A stretch of 64,000 nucleotides of DNA from Ktedonosporobacter rubrisoli (GCF_004208415.1 NZ_CP035758.1:2728001-2792000), one strand, 5' to 3'. Shown: positions 9,192-18,431, counted from the first letter of the stretch. Notes: generated from the sequence alone by a model not told the origin. Program-made: numbers and translations.

Positions 9192-11165
9192 ATGAAGATC
9201 ACAGGATCTCTACCAGCTTTTGAGCAGGAGCACCAAGGGAAAAAACACTTTTTCATCAGCCACGCACCAGCTGATGTGCGCTGGGCAGAGTGGATTGGCT
9301 GGCATTTAGAGCAGTATGGGTATCGTGTCATTCTTCCAGAATGGGATTTTCGCCCCGGGTCAAATAGCGTACTCGAACTCCATAAAGCCGTTATCGAGAC
9401 TGAGAGAACTCTTGCTCTTCTCTCCCCACACTATGTCAACATTCTTTGTACCTTGCCCGACTGGACGGTAACCTTTCAACGAGACAGCTCTGGTGAACAG
9501 CACCTCCTTTTGCCTATTCGCATCCAACCCTGTGAAACAGAAGGCATATTCCTCACTCTCTCTCCTATTGAACTTGCGGGGAAAAATGAGCAAGAAGCTC
9601 TGCAAATACTGCTGAAGGAGGTTGCACAAACGCGCGCCAAACCTGACCAACCTCCGAGGTTTCCAGGACTCAAACCTTTCGTTGTGGGCACCGATCTAGA
9701 AAGGAATCCCACCTTTGTTGGTCGAGAGCATGCCCTGAAGCAGATATATACTTCTCTCCATAAGGGATATACGGTTGCAATTACTAATTCTCTCTCAAAG
9801 AGTAATGGTAGTGTAGGGAAAACCGAAGTCGCCAAAGAATATGCCTATCGGTATCAAAGCAATTATCGTGTCCTCCTCTGGTTGCAGGATAATCCCTTGG
9901 ACGTTTCGCACACACCGTTGCTTCAAAGTATAGAAAGCATCGTTGCTGTGCTTGCAGCTGCTCAGCCAGAAATGCCGAAGCAGGCTACTCCTCTTATGAC
10001 ACTTCGGAGCTGGTTAACAGAGCAGGAAGACTGGCTTCTGATTCTTGATGGCGTCAAAGATGTCCAGATTGTTGAACAGCTCTTGCCTTCACTGTCTAAA
10101 GGACATACCCTGATCACTACACGCAATAGAGTTCTTGCCTCTCTTGCCCAGCTTCTTGAGATAGATGAGCTAGCTTCGGAAGATAAAGCTCTTTCGCAGA
10201 AGCTTGCTGATCTCATCGATGCAGCTCTTCATAGCCCAAACGGTGAGCACATCCATCTTGGGCTAGGCGAAATCACCATAGGAAGTGCTCCTGATAATAC
10301 CATCGTACGAACTGATCCATCCGTATCAGCATACCATGCCATGATTACCTTAAAGGATGGTGCCTATTTTCTCACTGATCGGAAAAGCACATCCGGGACA
10401 TTTATGAACGGACAACGACTTCAACCCGGTGTTCCCTATCGCCTCACAAAAAAGGATAGTATTCATATAGGAAAGGTCGTGTTCGCATATGCATCAGATG
10501 CAGTGGAGCTTACTCCGCTTGCGACTGAAGCTGCTTTAGCGGATGGGGCAGTAGCATCGGGTCTTTCACTGCCTCGCCTACCTTCTGCTCAAAAGATTTT
10601 ACGACATATAAGGGAAAAGAAGGCTCCAGATACCTGGCTTATCTATCAAAGCGAGCGGATGTCTCTCTCAGCTTTTCGCAGCTTAATTACTCATATTGAT
10701 ATCGCTGGCGCGCAAGCATTCATTGTATTTCTCTTTCTTTTTATTAGCGGCAATGCCCTCATCTTTGTTCTCGCCCCTGGAGATGGAAATGCAAGCTTAT
10801 TGCTCTTTCCTCTTGTGCTGGATAGCCTTGCAATCGGTTTCTTCGCAGTCAGGATGGTGAAAATCATTCACCAAACTCCAGAGATACCTCCACAACGTCC
10901 TTATCCCGATGCACTCCTGGTTCTTACGTCTGACGGTTTTATCGAGTATCTGGACAACGATCAGCCCATCTACGAACTTTCTTTCGCCGATCTCGTAGGG
11001 ATGCAAATGCATACTGAAGAAGATCTCACCACTTGGCTTGAGCTCTTCTACCGTGATCAAAGAAGAGGGCAATGGAGTCAACGTACCCATTTTGGAGCTC
11101 CTATCCCCCTTACGCAAGAGATCATCAAGGCATTTACTTCCTATCTGCAGCGGCACGCGCCATAA
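9192..11165 (+). CDS. TIR - STAND NTPase - FHA - transmembrane protein
   Basis: 657 residues. A TIR domain spans about 17-150 (FFISHAPADVRWAEW, WDFRPGSNSVLE) with Glu62 at the position of the NAD-hydrolase glutamate. A NB-ARC-like STAND ATPase spans about 175-330: Walker A NGSVGKTE at 205-212, Walker B LLILDG, and sensor ITTRN. An FHA domain (phosphothreonine reader) spans about 352-432 (ITIGSAPDN, SAYHAMI, SGTFMNG). Two membrane helices follow at about 507-555, then a 100-residue tail. TIR-STAND proteins are known in antiphage defence and signalling; the added FHA and membrane anchor are less usual. Short C-terminal repeats (TPR or WD) normal for such sensors are absent. A stand-alone TIR gene follows. 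Confidence 0.88.
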   Translation: MKITGSLPAFEQEHQGKKHFFISHAPADVRWAEWIGWHLEQYGYRVILPEWDFRPGSNSVLELHKAVIETERTLALLSPHYVNILCTLPDWTVTFQRDSSGEQHLLLPIRIQPCETEGIFLTLSPIELAGKNEQEALQILLKEVAQTRAKPDQPPRFPGLKPFVVGTDLERNPTFVGREHALKQIYTSLHKGYTVAITNSLSKSNGSVGKTEVAKEYAYRYQSNYRVLLWLQDNPLDVSHTPLLQSIESIVAVLAAAQPEMPKQATPLMTLRSWLTEQEDWLLILDGVKDVQIVEQLLPSLSKGHTLITTRNRVLASLAQLLEIDELASEDKALSQKLADLIDAALHSPNGEHIHLGLGEITIGSAPDNTIVRTDPSVSAYHAMITLKDGAYFLTDRKSTSGTFMNGQRLQPGVPYRLTKKDSIHIGKVVFAYASDAVELTPLATEAALADGAVASGLSLPRLPSAQKILRHIREKKAPDTWLIYQSERMSLSAFRSLITHIDIAGAQAFIVFLFLFISGNALIFVLAPGDGNASLLLFPLVLDSLAIGFFAVRMVKIIHQTPEIPPQRPYPDALLVLTSDGFIEYLDNDQPIYELSFADLVGMQMHTEEDLTTWLELFYRDQRRGQWSQRTHFGAPIPLTQEIIKAFTSYLQRHAP

Positions 11166-11258
11166 GCAGATTTTGGGAGGCTCTTGCTCAGCTGAGTTTA
11201 TCTAGGACGATGAGTAATTATGCTTTTTATCTCGCCATTCGAAAGGAGAACTGAAGAG

Positions 11259-11708
11259 ATGTCCGAGAAGACCAAAGACTTTTTTATTAGCTATACGCAA
11301 GTGGATCGAGCATGGGCAGAGTGGATTACTTGGCAGCTTGAAGCAGCTGGGTACAGCACAATCTTACAAGCATGGGATTTTCGACCTGGCTCAAACTTTG
11401 TTCTGGAGATGGACAAGGCGACAAAAATAGCCCACCGTACGCTTGTTCTCCTTTCCCCAGACTATATCAACGCACTCTATACGCAGCCAGAATGGGCAGA
11501 AGCATTTCGACAAGATCCAAAGGGTGAGCAGGGGACATTGTTGCCAGTTCGAATACGCCCTTGTCCTCTGGAAGGGCTCCTAGCTGCCATTGGTTACATC
11601 GATCTTGTGAACTTACCTGAAGCGGATACCAAGGAAAAGCTGCTGAAGGGCCTTCGCCGAGAGCGTGCCATCCCGAAAACACCTCCTCCTTTCCCTGGTC
11701 ATAGCTAG
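11259..11708 (+). CDS. Stand-alone TIR domain protein
   Basis: 149 residues. The ATG at 11259 is chosen over one at 11220 because AAGGAGAA lies 10 bases upstream and the TIR domain begins right after it (TKDFFISYTQVDRAWAEW). The catalytic-type glutamate is Glu50 in SNFVLEMDKAT. The TIR-2 core is complete through PVRIRPCPLEGLL and YIDLVNL, ending at a PPPFPGHS tail with no effector or sensor domain. It is similar to the TIR domain of the preceding gene, so the two probably arose by duplication or work as a pair. TIR domains of this kind cleave NAD+ or make cyclic ADP-ribose signals; activity here is inferred. Confidence 0.88.
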   Translation: MSEKTKDFFISYTQVDRAWAEWITWQLEAAGYSTILQAWDFRPGSNFVLEMDKATKIAHRTLVLLSPDYINALYTQPEWAEAFRQDPKGEQGTLLPVRIRPCPLEGLLAAIGYIDLVNLPEADTKEKLLKGLRRERAIPKTPPPFPGHS

Positions 11709-12095
11709 CCAGTACCCTTGCTCCATGTATGAAATTCCTTCTCTGATCGCGTGAGGAGAGGAGCAGATCAAGCTGAGATGCAGGCCATCTGTGATGAGCC
11801 TTGGTGGTCCCATGTGAGGACTGTCCCAGAGAATCGACCTCTTCGTAGACTGATTACGCTCTGAGAATGCATTGGCTCCTACGGGCCACGGACAGGGAAC
11901 CATAATGCTGGCTCCATACACCACTTGCAGGCCTCCATCAGCTTCTCGACATTGCTCATGCGGAGTCAGCTTCTAAGTGGCGGGGCACCGCAGCGTGCCA
12001 TCGGGCTGCGGCAGGTATTCTGAAAGGGCTCAAGGATGCATTAATGGGTCACTGGTAGACGAGGCTGTTTTCGAGCCACACGTTCCTCCTTCGGA
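11709..12095. other. Gap between TIR gene and nucleotidyltransferase gene
   Basis: No full gene. A plus-strand stretch around 11935-12058 reads through without stops (HQLLDIAHAESASKW, then ILKGLKDALMGHW before a stop) and may be a worn coding relic, but I could not assign it to a family. Confidence 0.4.
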
Positions 12096-12911
12096 TCACT
12101 CCGCTACCGTTTCTTGCGCAAAGCGAATCCAGGCAAGCAAGGGGTGACGTTGTTCGTGGTAGTCACTTGACCATTGCTTTGCCAGGTCATCAAACACTGT
12201 GCTGCTTTGTTTGACACTTTCAAGAATTCCTCTTGCTGTAAAGGGGAAGTGCGTTGTGCCCAGGTGTGCAATGAAATCATTTCCCCATCCGCCCTCACGA
12301 TGGTGGCTGGTTCCAAGCGCCCGATCACGCAAGACCATCTCCAGGACGCAGGTATCTTGAATCAGTGCCAATGCGAGATGGGTCGCAATTAACAGATCAT
12401 TGCGCATGACCTTGCAGGTGGTCAGCATCCCCTTAAACCAGAAGTCGTTGACCAGATGATCAAACTGTTCTGCTGTCATCACCGAGGCAGGTGGAAGCTG
12501 CACTATGTCCTTGACAAGGGCTTTATTGACGAGCTGTGAACGCGAAAAGAGCAGTTGAATCGCTTCGCTTTGGATCACTTGCGTTTGGACGTCCGATTCC
12601 TCTAGAAAGACACAATCGATGCGTCGGAAATCGGTAAAACAGACTCGCGTTGTTTTCGTCAGTTCGTTTGAGGACTGGCTAAAAGTGTACACATCCCCAA
12701 GAGGGGCTAACCAGGCAGTGGTCGGGAAAAACGTCTCCAATGCTCCATCTGCAACGACAATGATTATATCAACATCACTCCACGTGTCTACCTGGAGAGA
12801 GAGATTGGCACAGGAGCCTTTCAACAGCAAGGCTCTAACCGCATCATTCGCTTCTAACAAGGCGCGTATCTCTCGAATGGTTCTCTCTTGCCAGAGACCT
12901 TTTTGGATCAT
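12096..12911 (-). CDS. Aminoglycoside 6-adenylyltransferase-like nucleotidyltransferase
   Basis: 271 residues. The nucleotidyltransferase signature is present near the N-terminus: Gly32-Ser33 (LLKGSCAN) and Asp46/Asp48 in WSDVDIII, which would bind the two metals. The overall length and a C-terminal helical part fit the streptomycin adenylyltransferase (ANT(6)) family. Such proteins inactivate aminoglycosides, and relatives act on other antibiotics, but many environmental members have no tested substrate. It sits 195 bp downstream of, and in the same direction as, the large biosynthetic operon. It could be a self-resistance gene, but this is only a positional argument. Confidence 0.72.
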   Translation of the reverse strand: MIQKGLWQERTIREIRALLEANDAVRALLLKGSCANLSLQVDTWSDVDIIIVVADGALETFFPTTAWLAPLGDVYTFSQSSNELTKTTRVCFTDFRRIDCVFLEESDVQTQVIQSEAIQLLFSRSQLVNKALVKDIVQLPPASVMTAEQFDHLVNDFWFKGMLTTCKVMRNDLLIATHLALALIQDTCVLEMVLRDRALGTSHHREGGWGNDFIAHLGTTHFPFTARGILESVKQSSTVFDDLAKQWSSDYHEQRHPLLAWIRFAQETVAE

Positions 12912-13106
12912 CGTGATCTGCCCCTCTATTTTCTCTTCAATATACCTCTTTCAGATCAAGTATGCCAACCTTGAAAAAAAGACGATTGAAGAAACGCGAG
13001 ACAAACTGAAGGAAGGAGAGGTGTTTTCTTATCCACTGAGCTCACACTTTCGTGCTCCCCCTCCTTCTCCTCTTGCTGTTCGTCTCTTTCTTATTTCGTT
13101 CTCCAT

Positions 13107-13829
13107 TCACCGATTCTCTAGCAAGAAAAAAGCTTCGGCGTAACTTATCTGGTGCTGCACTCCAAGCTGACGATGTTCTCGGCGCAGGCGCTCGGTAAGT
13201 TGCTCAAAGCCTGAGCCTACCTGGCTGGTGTGAGCGTGGAGGGCCTGAAGCTTGATCTCAAAAGTTTCTGAGATATCTTCTATATAGTTGCAGATTGGAG
13301 GACGCAGGATGTAAATCTGATGTACCTTGTGCGGTAAAAGGCCCTCGGTCAGCAATTCTGGAAAATCCCAGGGGTTCTGCGCTGCCGGATATAATGCAGC
13401 CATTGCTGCTTGCCCGGCAGCCAGGTGATCGGCATGATAGCGGCGTCGCGCATCCCAGCAATACTCAGGGGACTGACAGATTACGCGTGCCGGTTGGATG
13501 CGGCGGATCTGGCGTACCAGATCGCGTCGCAGAGCTGGTGTAGGCTCTAACAACCCATCGGGATAATCTAAAAAGATTACCTCGGAGACACCCAGTATCC
13601 GGCAAGCGGCTCGCTGTTCAGCCTTGCGGCAAGCCGAGAGACGTTGGCGCTCCTGCAGCCCTACCTGGCTGGTATCGTCTGGTCCTCCACTGGAACCATC
13701 TGTGCAGATGACATAGGTTACCTGCCAACCGGCCTGGGTCCACTTAGCTATCGTCCCGGCGCAACCGTACTCTGCGTCATCGGGATGGGCCATAACGACG
13801 AGTGCCCGCTTGTTATGCTCTTGTGACAT
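13107..13829 (-). CDS. PIG-L/LmbE family deacetylase or thiol-conjugate amidase (last gene of operon)
   Basis: 240 residues. The LmbE-like zinc site is intact: His15, Asp17 and Asp18 in AHPDDAE, and His132-Ala-Asp-His135 in YHADHLAAG. The family removes acyl groups from GlcNAc derivatives (BshB, MshB) or cleaves mycothiol S-conjugates (Mca, LmbE). The gene is the twelfth of a tight operon, 16 bp after a DinB-fold gene. That pairing is the one found in lincomycin-type clusters (LmbV and LmbE), where the two enzymes install and trim a thiol conjugate. The exact substrate here is unknown. Confidence 0.85.
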   Translation of the reverse strand: MSQEHNKRALVVMAHPDDAEYGCAGTIAKWTQAGWQVTYVICTDGSSGGPDDTSQVGLQERQRLSACRKAEQRAACRILGVSEVIFLDYPDGLLEPTPALRRDLVRQIRRIQPARVICQSPEYCWDARRRYHADHLAAGQAAMAALYPAAQNPWDFPELLTEGLLPHKVHQIYILRPPICNYIEDISETFEIKLQALHAHTSQVGSGFEQLTERLRREHRQLGVQHQISYAEAFFLLENR

Positions 13830-13845
13830 GAAAATCTCCTTTATG

Positions 13846-14346
13846 TCAACGTGCGGGCTCTAAGGCTCCATTGGGTACCTGCGGGAGCAGCTTAGTAGGA
13901 GGGGCATACCCTAAGATCTGGCGGCTCAATTGGATATGGCCTAGATGCACCGAACAATGTTGTAAGGTATGCAAAAAACCATCGCGGATCGTGAGAGGTT
14001 CCTCCCCTGTGGCTAGCTCGTTCAGGCGCTCAGCAGGGAAGGCAGCTAAAACTGTGTGCATCTCTGCTAACCAACGCTGATAATCGGCTACGATCTCAGT
14101 ACGCGTGCCTCTGGCACTAAACTCTGCCTGACGATTACGTGGTTGTGGCTTACCCGTTGCCATCCCGAGCACCCAGTAGTCGGCGGAACGAATCAGATGT
14201 GTTGCAAGCACAAAGAGGGTATTGCACTCCGGCAAGTCCAGCTCTCGGTTCAAATCAGCATCGGCGATATCGTGCAGCTGGGCGATGACATCAAGCATTA
14301 AACGGTCAAAGAAAAAAGCAAAGCTCTGAACTTCAAGAGACATCAT
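13846..14346 (-). CDS. DinB/DUF664 family thiol transferase-like protein
   Basis: 166 residues, a four-helix DinB fold. Metal-binding histidines are visible at His50 (ATHLIRSADYW) and in the cluster His130/His134/His137 (LQHCSVHLGHIQLSRQ). DinB-fold proteins include mycothiol- and bacillithiol-dependent S-transferases, isomerases and the lincomycin enzyme LmbV. The start codon overlaps the stop of the preceding class-V PLP gene by four bases (ATGA), showing translational coupling. With the PIG-L protein downstream it suggests chemistry on a low-molecular-weight-thiol adduct, either biosynthetic or protective. Confidence 0.8.
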   Translation of the reverse strand: MMSLEVQSFAFFFDRLMLDVIAQLHDIADADLNRELDLPECNTLFVLATHLIRSADYWVLGMATGKPQPRNRQAEFSARGTRTEIVADYQRWLAEMHTVLAAFPAERLNELATGEEPLTIRDGFLHTLQHCSVHLGHIQLSRQILGYAPPTKLLPQVPNGALEPAR

Positions 14347-15536
14347 GGCATAACCTCGTTTCGTCTAGACTTGATGATGCTCGTCAGCGCCGCGGCCAGA
14401 GCATCTATTTCATCCTCTGTATTAAAAAATCCTATTGATATACGTAACGCTTGCCAGTCCTTGATTGTGCGCAAGTGGATATTGTAGGTGCTGCGCAAGG
14501 TGGTCGCTACCATTTCGGGATCGAGGCCGAGCAGGCGGAAGGTCAGCAGGCCACTGCACCCCGGTTGAGGGGTCAGGAAGCGAAGATTGGGAAACTGCTG
14601 CAAGGTGTGCCAGGCATAGGTATGCAGTGCAGCAATGCGCCGATAGATCCAGGCGTAGCCAACCTCTTCTTCTAACCAGCGTAGACTGGCCACTTGACCG
14701 GCCAGGGCAGCTGTCTGCCGGCCACCCCATTCCAATCTGCGCGCCTCGCTTGTATACTGCCACACCTCCTTATCTTCTTTCAGCGAGAAGAAGCGCACGT
14801 AGGTAGCTGAGAGTGGCTGAGTTTGTTGGGAATGCCGCACATAAAGAGCGCCAGTCCCCTCGGGCCCGCAAAGCCATTTTTGCATCGGGATAGCGTAGAA
14901 ATCGATCCCTAATGTTTGGAGATCAAGAGGAAGCACTCCTGCCGACTGAGCTCCATCAACCAGCACTGGGATTTGTATGCGCTGTGCAAGAGACGTCAGC
15001 TCTGGTATGTCTAACACTGCCCCTGTCTTAAATGAGATGTGCGAGACGACAATGAGCTTCGTGCGGCTACTAATAAGCGGCTTGATCGCTGCTGCCAATG
15101 GGCGGTCACCTTTGAGGCCCAGATCGGCAACTCGAATAGCGATGCTCCGACGCTTGCGCAACTGATAGAGCGGGGCCAGAGCACTGTTGTGCTCATGATT
15201 AGTGGTGATAACCTCATCTCCCTCCTGCCAATCAAAGCCATAGCAGACAATATTGAGCCCTTCGCTAGTGCTGTGCGTGAGAGCGATCTCGGTAGCATCA
15301 GAGTGCAGCAAGCGGGCAATACGTGTGCGTGCCTCTTGATAGATGGCCTCACGCTCTAGAAAGGTTGGCGGGAGGCGTCCCTCGCTCATCTCGATCCGTG
15401 CTCGCTCAGCAATTGCCTGCGCACTGACGCTGGGCAAGGGTCCAAAGGTGCCCGTATTGAGATAGACGCGCTGCGCCGTCACTGGCAATGCCTCGCGTAC
15501 CTCTTGAAGAAGTGAAGTATATTGCAATAGGTCCAT
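14343..15536 (-). CDS. Class-V aminotransferase fold PLP enzyme (cysteine desulfurase / isopenicillin-N-epimerase group)
   Basis: 397 residues from the ATG at 15536, chosen because AAAGGA lies 12 bases upstream; an upstream in-frame codon would add 12 unlikely residues. Features are YLNTGTFGPLP at the N-terminus, THSTSEGLN, Asp in VDGAQSAG that would hold the cofactor ring, and Lys in PMQKWLCGPEGTGALYV as the Schiff-base lysine. The group includes cysteine desulfurases, CefD-like epimerases and C-S lyases such as EgtE. Since it is coupled to DinB and PIG-L genes, a C-S lyase or desulfurase role on a thiol conjugate is attractive but unproven. Confidence 0.86.
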   Translation of the reverse strand: MDLLQYTSLLQEVREALPVTAQRVYLNTGTFGPLPSVSAQAIAERARIEMSEGRLPPTFLEREAIYQEARTRIARLLHSDATEIALTHSTSEGLNIVCYGFDWQEGDEVITTNHEHNSALAPLYQLRKRRSIAIRVADLGLKGDRPLAAAIKPLISSRTKLIVVSHISFKTGAVLDIPELTSLAQRIQIPVLVDGAQSAGVLPLDLQTLGIDFYAIPMQKWLCGPEGTGALYVRHSQQTQPLSATYVRFFSLKEDKEVWQYTSEARRLEWGGRQTAALAGQVASLRWLEEEVGYAWIYRRIAALHTYAWHTLQQFPNLRFLTPQPGCSGLLTFRLLGLDPEMVATTLRSTYNIHLRTIKDWQALRISIGFFNTEDEIDALAAALTSIIKSRRNEVMP

Positions 15537-15559
15537 AAAACAGATCGATCCTTTTCGTA

Positions 15560-16822
15560 TCAAGATGAACAATGAACATCTGCTTCAGCCAGTATTTTTT
15601 TGCGCTCAAAGAGCTTTTTCTGCTGCAGCTGACCCAGTACTAGATAGGCCACTGCGCTCAGGAGCCCCAGGAACAAACAGCCCTGCCATAGCCTGCTGGC
15701 ACCAGCATATTGTAGTACCAGCCCACCTAGCCAGGGAGCCAGTAAGAGCGCCAGACTGTTAAAGGTGCCAAAGAAGCCTTGATAGACGCCCCGCAGATGG
15801 ATCGGCGAGATGCTAGCGATGAGCGCTGTAGAGAGGGGATAATAGACGATCTCACCGCTGGTCCAAATGAAGACCCCGAGCAAATAGCTCATGACGGAGT
15901 GCGTCCAGGCATAGAGTCCCAGGCCAACCCCTAGCAACAGCGCAGCCAGTGCCAGCATATTCGTGCGTGAGAAGCGAGTTACAAGCCCGGTAAGCAGGAG
16001 ACCAAGGCAGACGACCTGTACAGCATTGGCTGCCGAGAAAGCGCCATAATACACCTCATTAAAACCATGAGCGCGCAGATCGAGTGGCATAGCCACCTGC
16101 CACATAGTATAGATACCGTTGAAGACCAGCGCCAGCAGAGAATAGCACCACAACAAGGGATCGCTAAGCGCTGTGTGAAGATAGCTACGCTGATGTGTGC
16201 CATGAGCTGGCTCGCTTGCACCCTTGTGGGGCAGGGTTTCAGGAACACCCTGCCAGATCACGGCCCCAAACAGTAGCGTGGTCAAGCCATCACCGAGAAA
16301 GAGCCAGAAGTAAGAAACTGTGGCAAGCAGTCCTGCCACCATAGGTCCGATTGACGCCCCAATATTGTTTGCCCAGTAACGCAGACTATAAGCCCGGGTG
16401 CGTTGCTCAGGCGGCGCCATGTCGGCAATAGTAGCTGCTAACGGCGGACGAGCCAGCTGGCTAAAGAACTGCATAAGCAGTGCTACTGCAATCAGCCAGG
16501 GAATAGCTGAGATGACCCCGAGCAGTAACATCAGGCTCCCGCTGGCCACCAAACTCAACAGCAGAGTGGTGCGGCGACCTATATGGTCCGCCAGTACTCC
16601 GCCCAGGAAACTGGCCCCTAATGAGCCTATCCCCATCATCGAGATAATCATGGTTGCTTGCGGGATCGAGAGGCCGCGCTGAGCTGTTAGGTAGAGCACA
16701 AAAAACGGCATCACAAGGTTTCCTGCCCGATTTACAAAAGAACCTGCCGTGAGTAGCCAGAAAGGGCGTGGGAAAGGCTCGATATATTTCTGCTGGAGAG
16801 CAGAAAGAAAAGACGTCATCAT
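15560..16822 (-). CDS. MFS transporter, probable product exporter
   Basis: 420 residues with about 12 membrane helices and the MFS loop motif after helix 2 (GGVLADHIGRRTTLL). N- and C-terminal six-helix halves are separated by a polar loop (PETLPHKGASEPAHGTHQRS). The family exchanges small molecules with protons. It starts 7 bp after the adenylation gene ends and is followed 23 bp later by the PLP gene, so it belongs to the operon and probably exports the product or provides self-protection. Two ATG codons are adjacent; GAGGGAG lies directly before the first, so the second may be the real start. Confidence 0.87.
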   Translation of the reverse strand: MMTSFLSALQQKYIEPFPRPFWLLTAGSFVNRAGNLVMPFFVLYLTAQRGLSIPQATMIISMMGIGSLGASFLGGVLADHIGRRTTLLLSLVASGSLMLLLGVISAIPWLIAVALLMQFFSQLARPPLAATIADMAPPEQRTRAYSLRYWANNIGASIGPMVAGLLATVSYFWLFLGDGLTTLLFGAVIWQGVPETLPHKGASEPAHGTHQRSYLHTALSDPLLWCYSLLALVFNGIYTMWQVAMPLDLRAHGFNEVYYGAFSAANAVQVVCLGLLLTGLVTRFSRTNMLALAALLLGVGLGLYAWTHSVMSYLLGVFIWTSGEIVYYPLSTALIASISPIHLRGVYQGFFGTFNSLALLLAPWLGGLVLQYAGASRLWQGCLFLGLLSAVAYLVLGQLQQKKLFERKKILAEADVHCSS

Positions 16823-16829
16823 CTCCCTC

Positions 16830-18431
16830 TCATTCTAATAGCTTGTGCAGAGCCGCTCGATCAATTTTCCCATTGGCATTGTAGGGCATGCATTCCAGTA
16901 CATAGATGGCCTGAGGATGCATATAGTTGGGGAGAAAGCGCTTGATGCGCTGTAGCAGCTCACTAGCCTGCATGTTGCAGCCCGAGACAAAGGCTACGAT
17001 GCCCCGTGGCTGGCCCTCCTCCAACGGCCAACCGATGGCGGCAGCTTCGACCACCTGCCCCTCTTGACGTAGCAGCGCCTCGATCTCGCCCAATTCGATG
17101 CGATATCCTTGAATCTTGACCTGGTGATCGATGCGACCAAGGTAGACATAGTTGTCTCCTTGTAGCCTCACCAGATCACCTGTACGGTAATAGATGCAAT
17201 CTTCTCCAGGCGGGACGAAGAGGACTGTGGCGTTCTTCTCTGGATTCTGCCAGTAACCAGGGAAGACCTGTGGGCCGGCTACGCACAGTTCTCCGCACTC
17301 CCCGGGGGCCACCGGGCATCGTGCTTCATCAACGACCACTGCCTTTAGATGAGGATAGAGCTGTCCTAAAGGCACAAAACCGTTGGCGCATTCGTCAGGT
17401 GAGCGTTGCGCATCCCAACGATAGCTAGCACAGGCAATGGTCAATTCTGTGGGGCCATAGAGATTCTCAATAATGGAATTGGGAGCAGCTTCTTGCCAGG
17501 CGACGGCTGCGCTCTGCGGCAATGCTTCGCCACAAAACAAGCTCCAGCGTAGTGAGGGCAGCGAACTCGGCTCAAGAAACTGCTTCTTGAGCAGATGTGA
17601 GATCACCGAAGGCACCGAGAACCAGACAGTGATGCGCTGCTCTTTGACAAAAGCAAAGGGAGCGAGAAGTTGGATTGGTTGCGGCACGCAGAGACAGGCA
17701 CCGCTCCCCCAGGCCATAAACAGATCGAAGAAGGAGAGATCAAAGGTCTGATCGAAGGTCTGGGTAAAACGGTCAGCAGGCGTGAATTGATATTTATGCA
17801 GGTTCCAGCGCAAAAAGGCGACAACATTCTGATGCGTTACCGGAACGCCTTTGGGTACGCCTGTACTCCCTGAGGTGAAGAGCAGGTAGGCAGGCTTCAA
17901 CGCCGAAACCTCGGGCAGCTCATGTAGAGGAGCAAGCCTGGCGAGCGCACGACAGTCAAGTAGATGTGCGCCGGGACAGCGTGCTTCCTCAGCATCATGT
18001 TCTGGAAGGAGCAAGACAGGGTGCGATTTCAGTTGGGGCCAGATGCACTGCAACTGCGGCAGCGAGGTGGCATCGACAATGATCGCATCCAGCTCTGCCT
18101 GCTCAATCATGCGTTGCGTGCGCTGTGAAGGAAAGGTTTTATTCAAGGGAACGCAGGTAGCGCCAGCTAGCAGACTGGCGAGCGTTCCAGCATAGGCAAC
18201 ATAGCTGCGATAGGCAAAAACCCCTACCCGCTCCAATCGTCCCTGGCAGGCCGTCAGCAGGCCCTGGGCGTAACGTCTGGCATCCTCTGCTAACCGCGCA
18301 TAGCTCCATTCCTGATTGCCAATAGAGAGTACCGGGGCCGAGGGAAAGTTGGCAGCACTTTCTAGAAAGAAGCTATGCAGGCGCTGCTGCGTCACAGCCT
18401 GTTCCCCTTGCTGGGGAGATAGAAGAATCAT
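16830..18431 (-). CDS. Stand-alone amino acid adenylation (NRPS A-domain) enzyme
   Basis: 533 residues covering a full adenylation domain without condensation or carrier domains. Core motifs in order: TSGSTGVPKG (A3), FDLSFFDLF (A4), NLYGPTEL (A5), YYRTGDLV (A7), and YNANGKIDR (A10) with the catalytic lysine. The A4 Asp that binds the alpha-amino group is present, so an amino acid substrate is expected. A hand alignment to GrsA gives a hydrophobic pocket, too uncertain to name the residue. Its carrier partner is probably the N-terminal domain of the next gene upstream in the operon (ACP-citrate synthase), 78 bp away. DltA-like ligases are the nearest general type. Confidence 0.9.
   Translation of the reverse strand: MILLSPQQGEQAVTQQRLHSFFLESAANFPSAPVLSIGNQEWSYARLAEDARRYAQGLLTACQGRLERVGVFAYRSYVAYAGTLASLLAGATCVPLNKTFPSQRTQRMIEQAELDAIIVDATSLPQLQCIWPQLKSHPVLLLPEHDAEEARCPGAHLLDCRALARLAPLHELPEVSALKPAYLLFTSGSTGVPKGVPVTHQNVVAFLRWNLHKYQFTPADRFTQTFDQTFDLSFFDLFMAWGSGACLCVPQPIQLLAPFAFVKEQRITVWFSVPSVISHLLKKQFLEPSSLPSLRWSLFCGEALPQSAAVAWQEAAPNSIIENLYGPTELTIACASYRWDAQRSPDECANGFVPLGQLYPHLKAVVVDEARCPVAPGECGELCVAGPQVFPGYWQNPEKNATVLFVPPGEDCIYYRTGDLVRLQGDNYVYLGRIDHQVKIQGYRIELGEIEALLRQEGQVVEAAAIGWPLEEGQPRGIVAFVSGCNMQASELLQRIKRFLPNYMHPQAIYVLECMPYNANGKIDRAALHKLLE

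Noticed and set aside
9192..11708. Thoeris or CBASS system
   Set aside because: No ThsA-like SIR2 or SLOG effector, no cyclic nucleotide synthase and no HORMA/E1-E2 genes adjoin the TIR genes.
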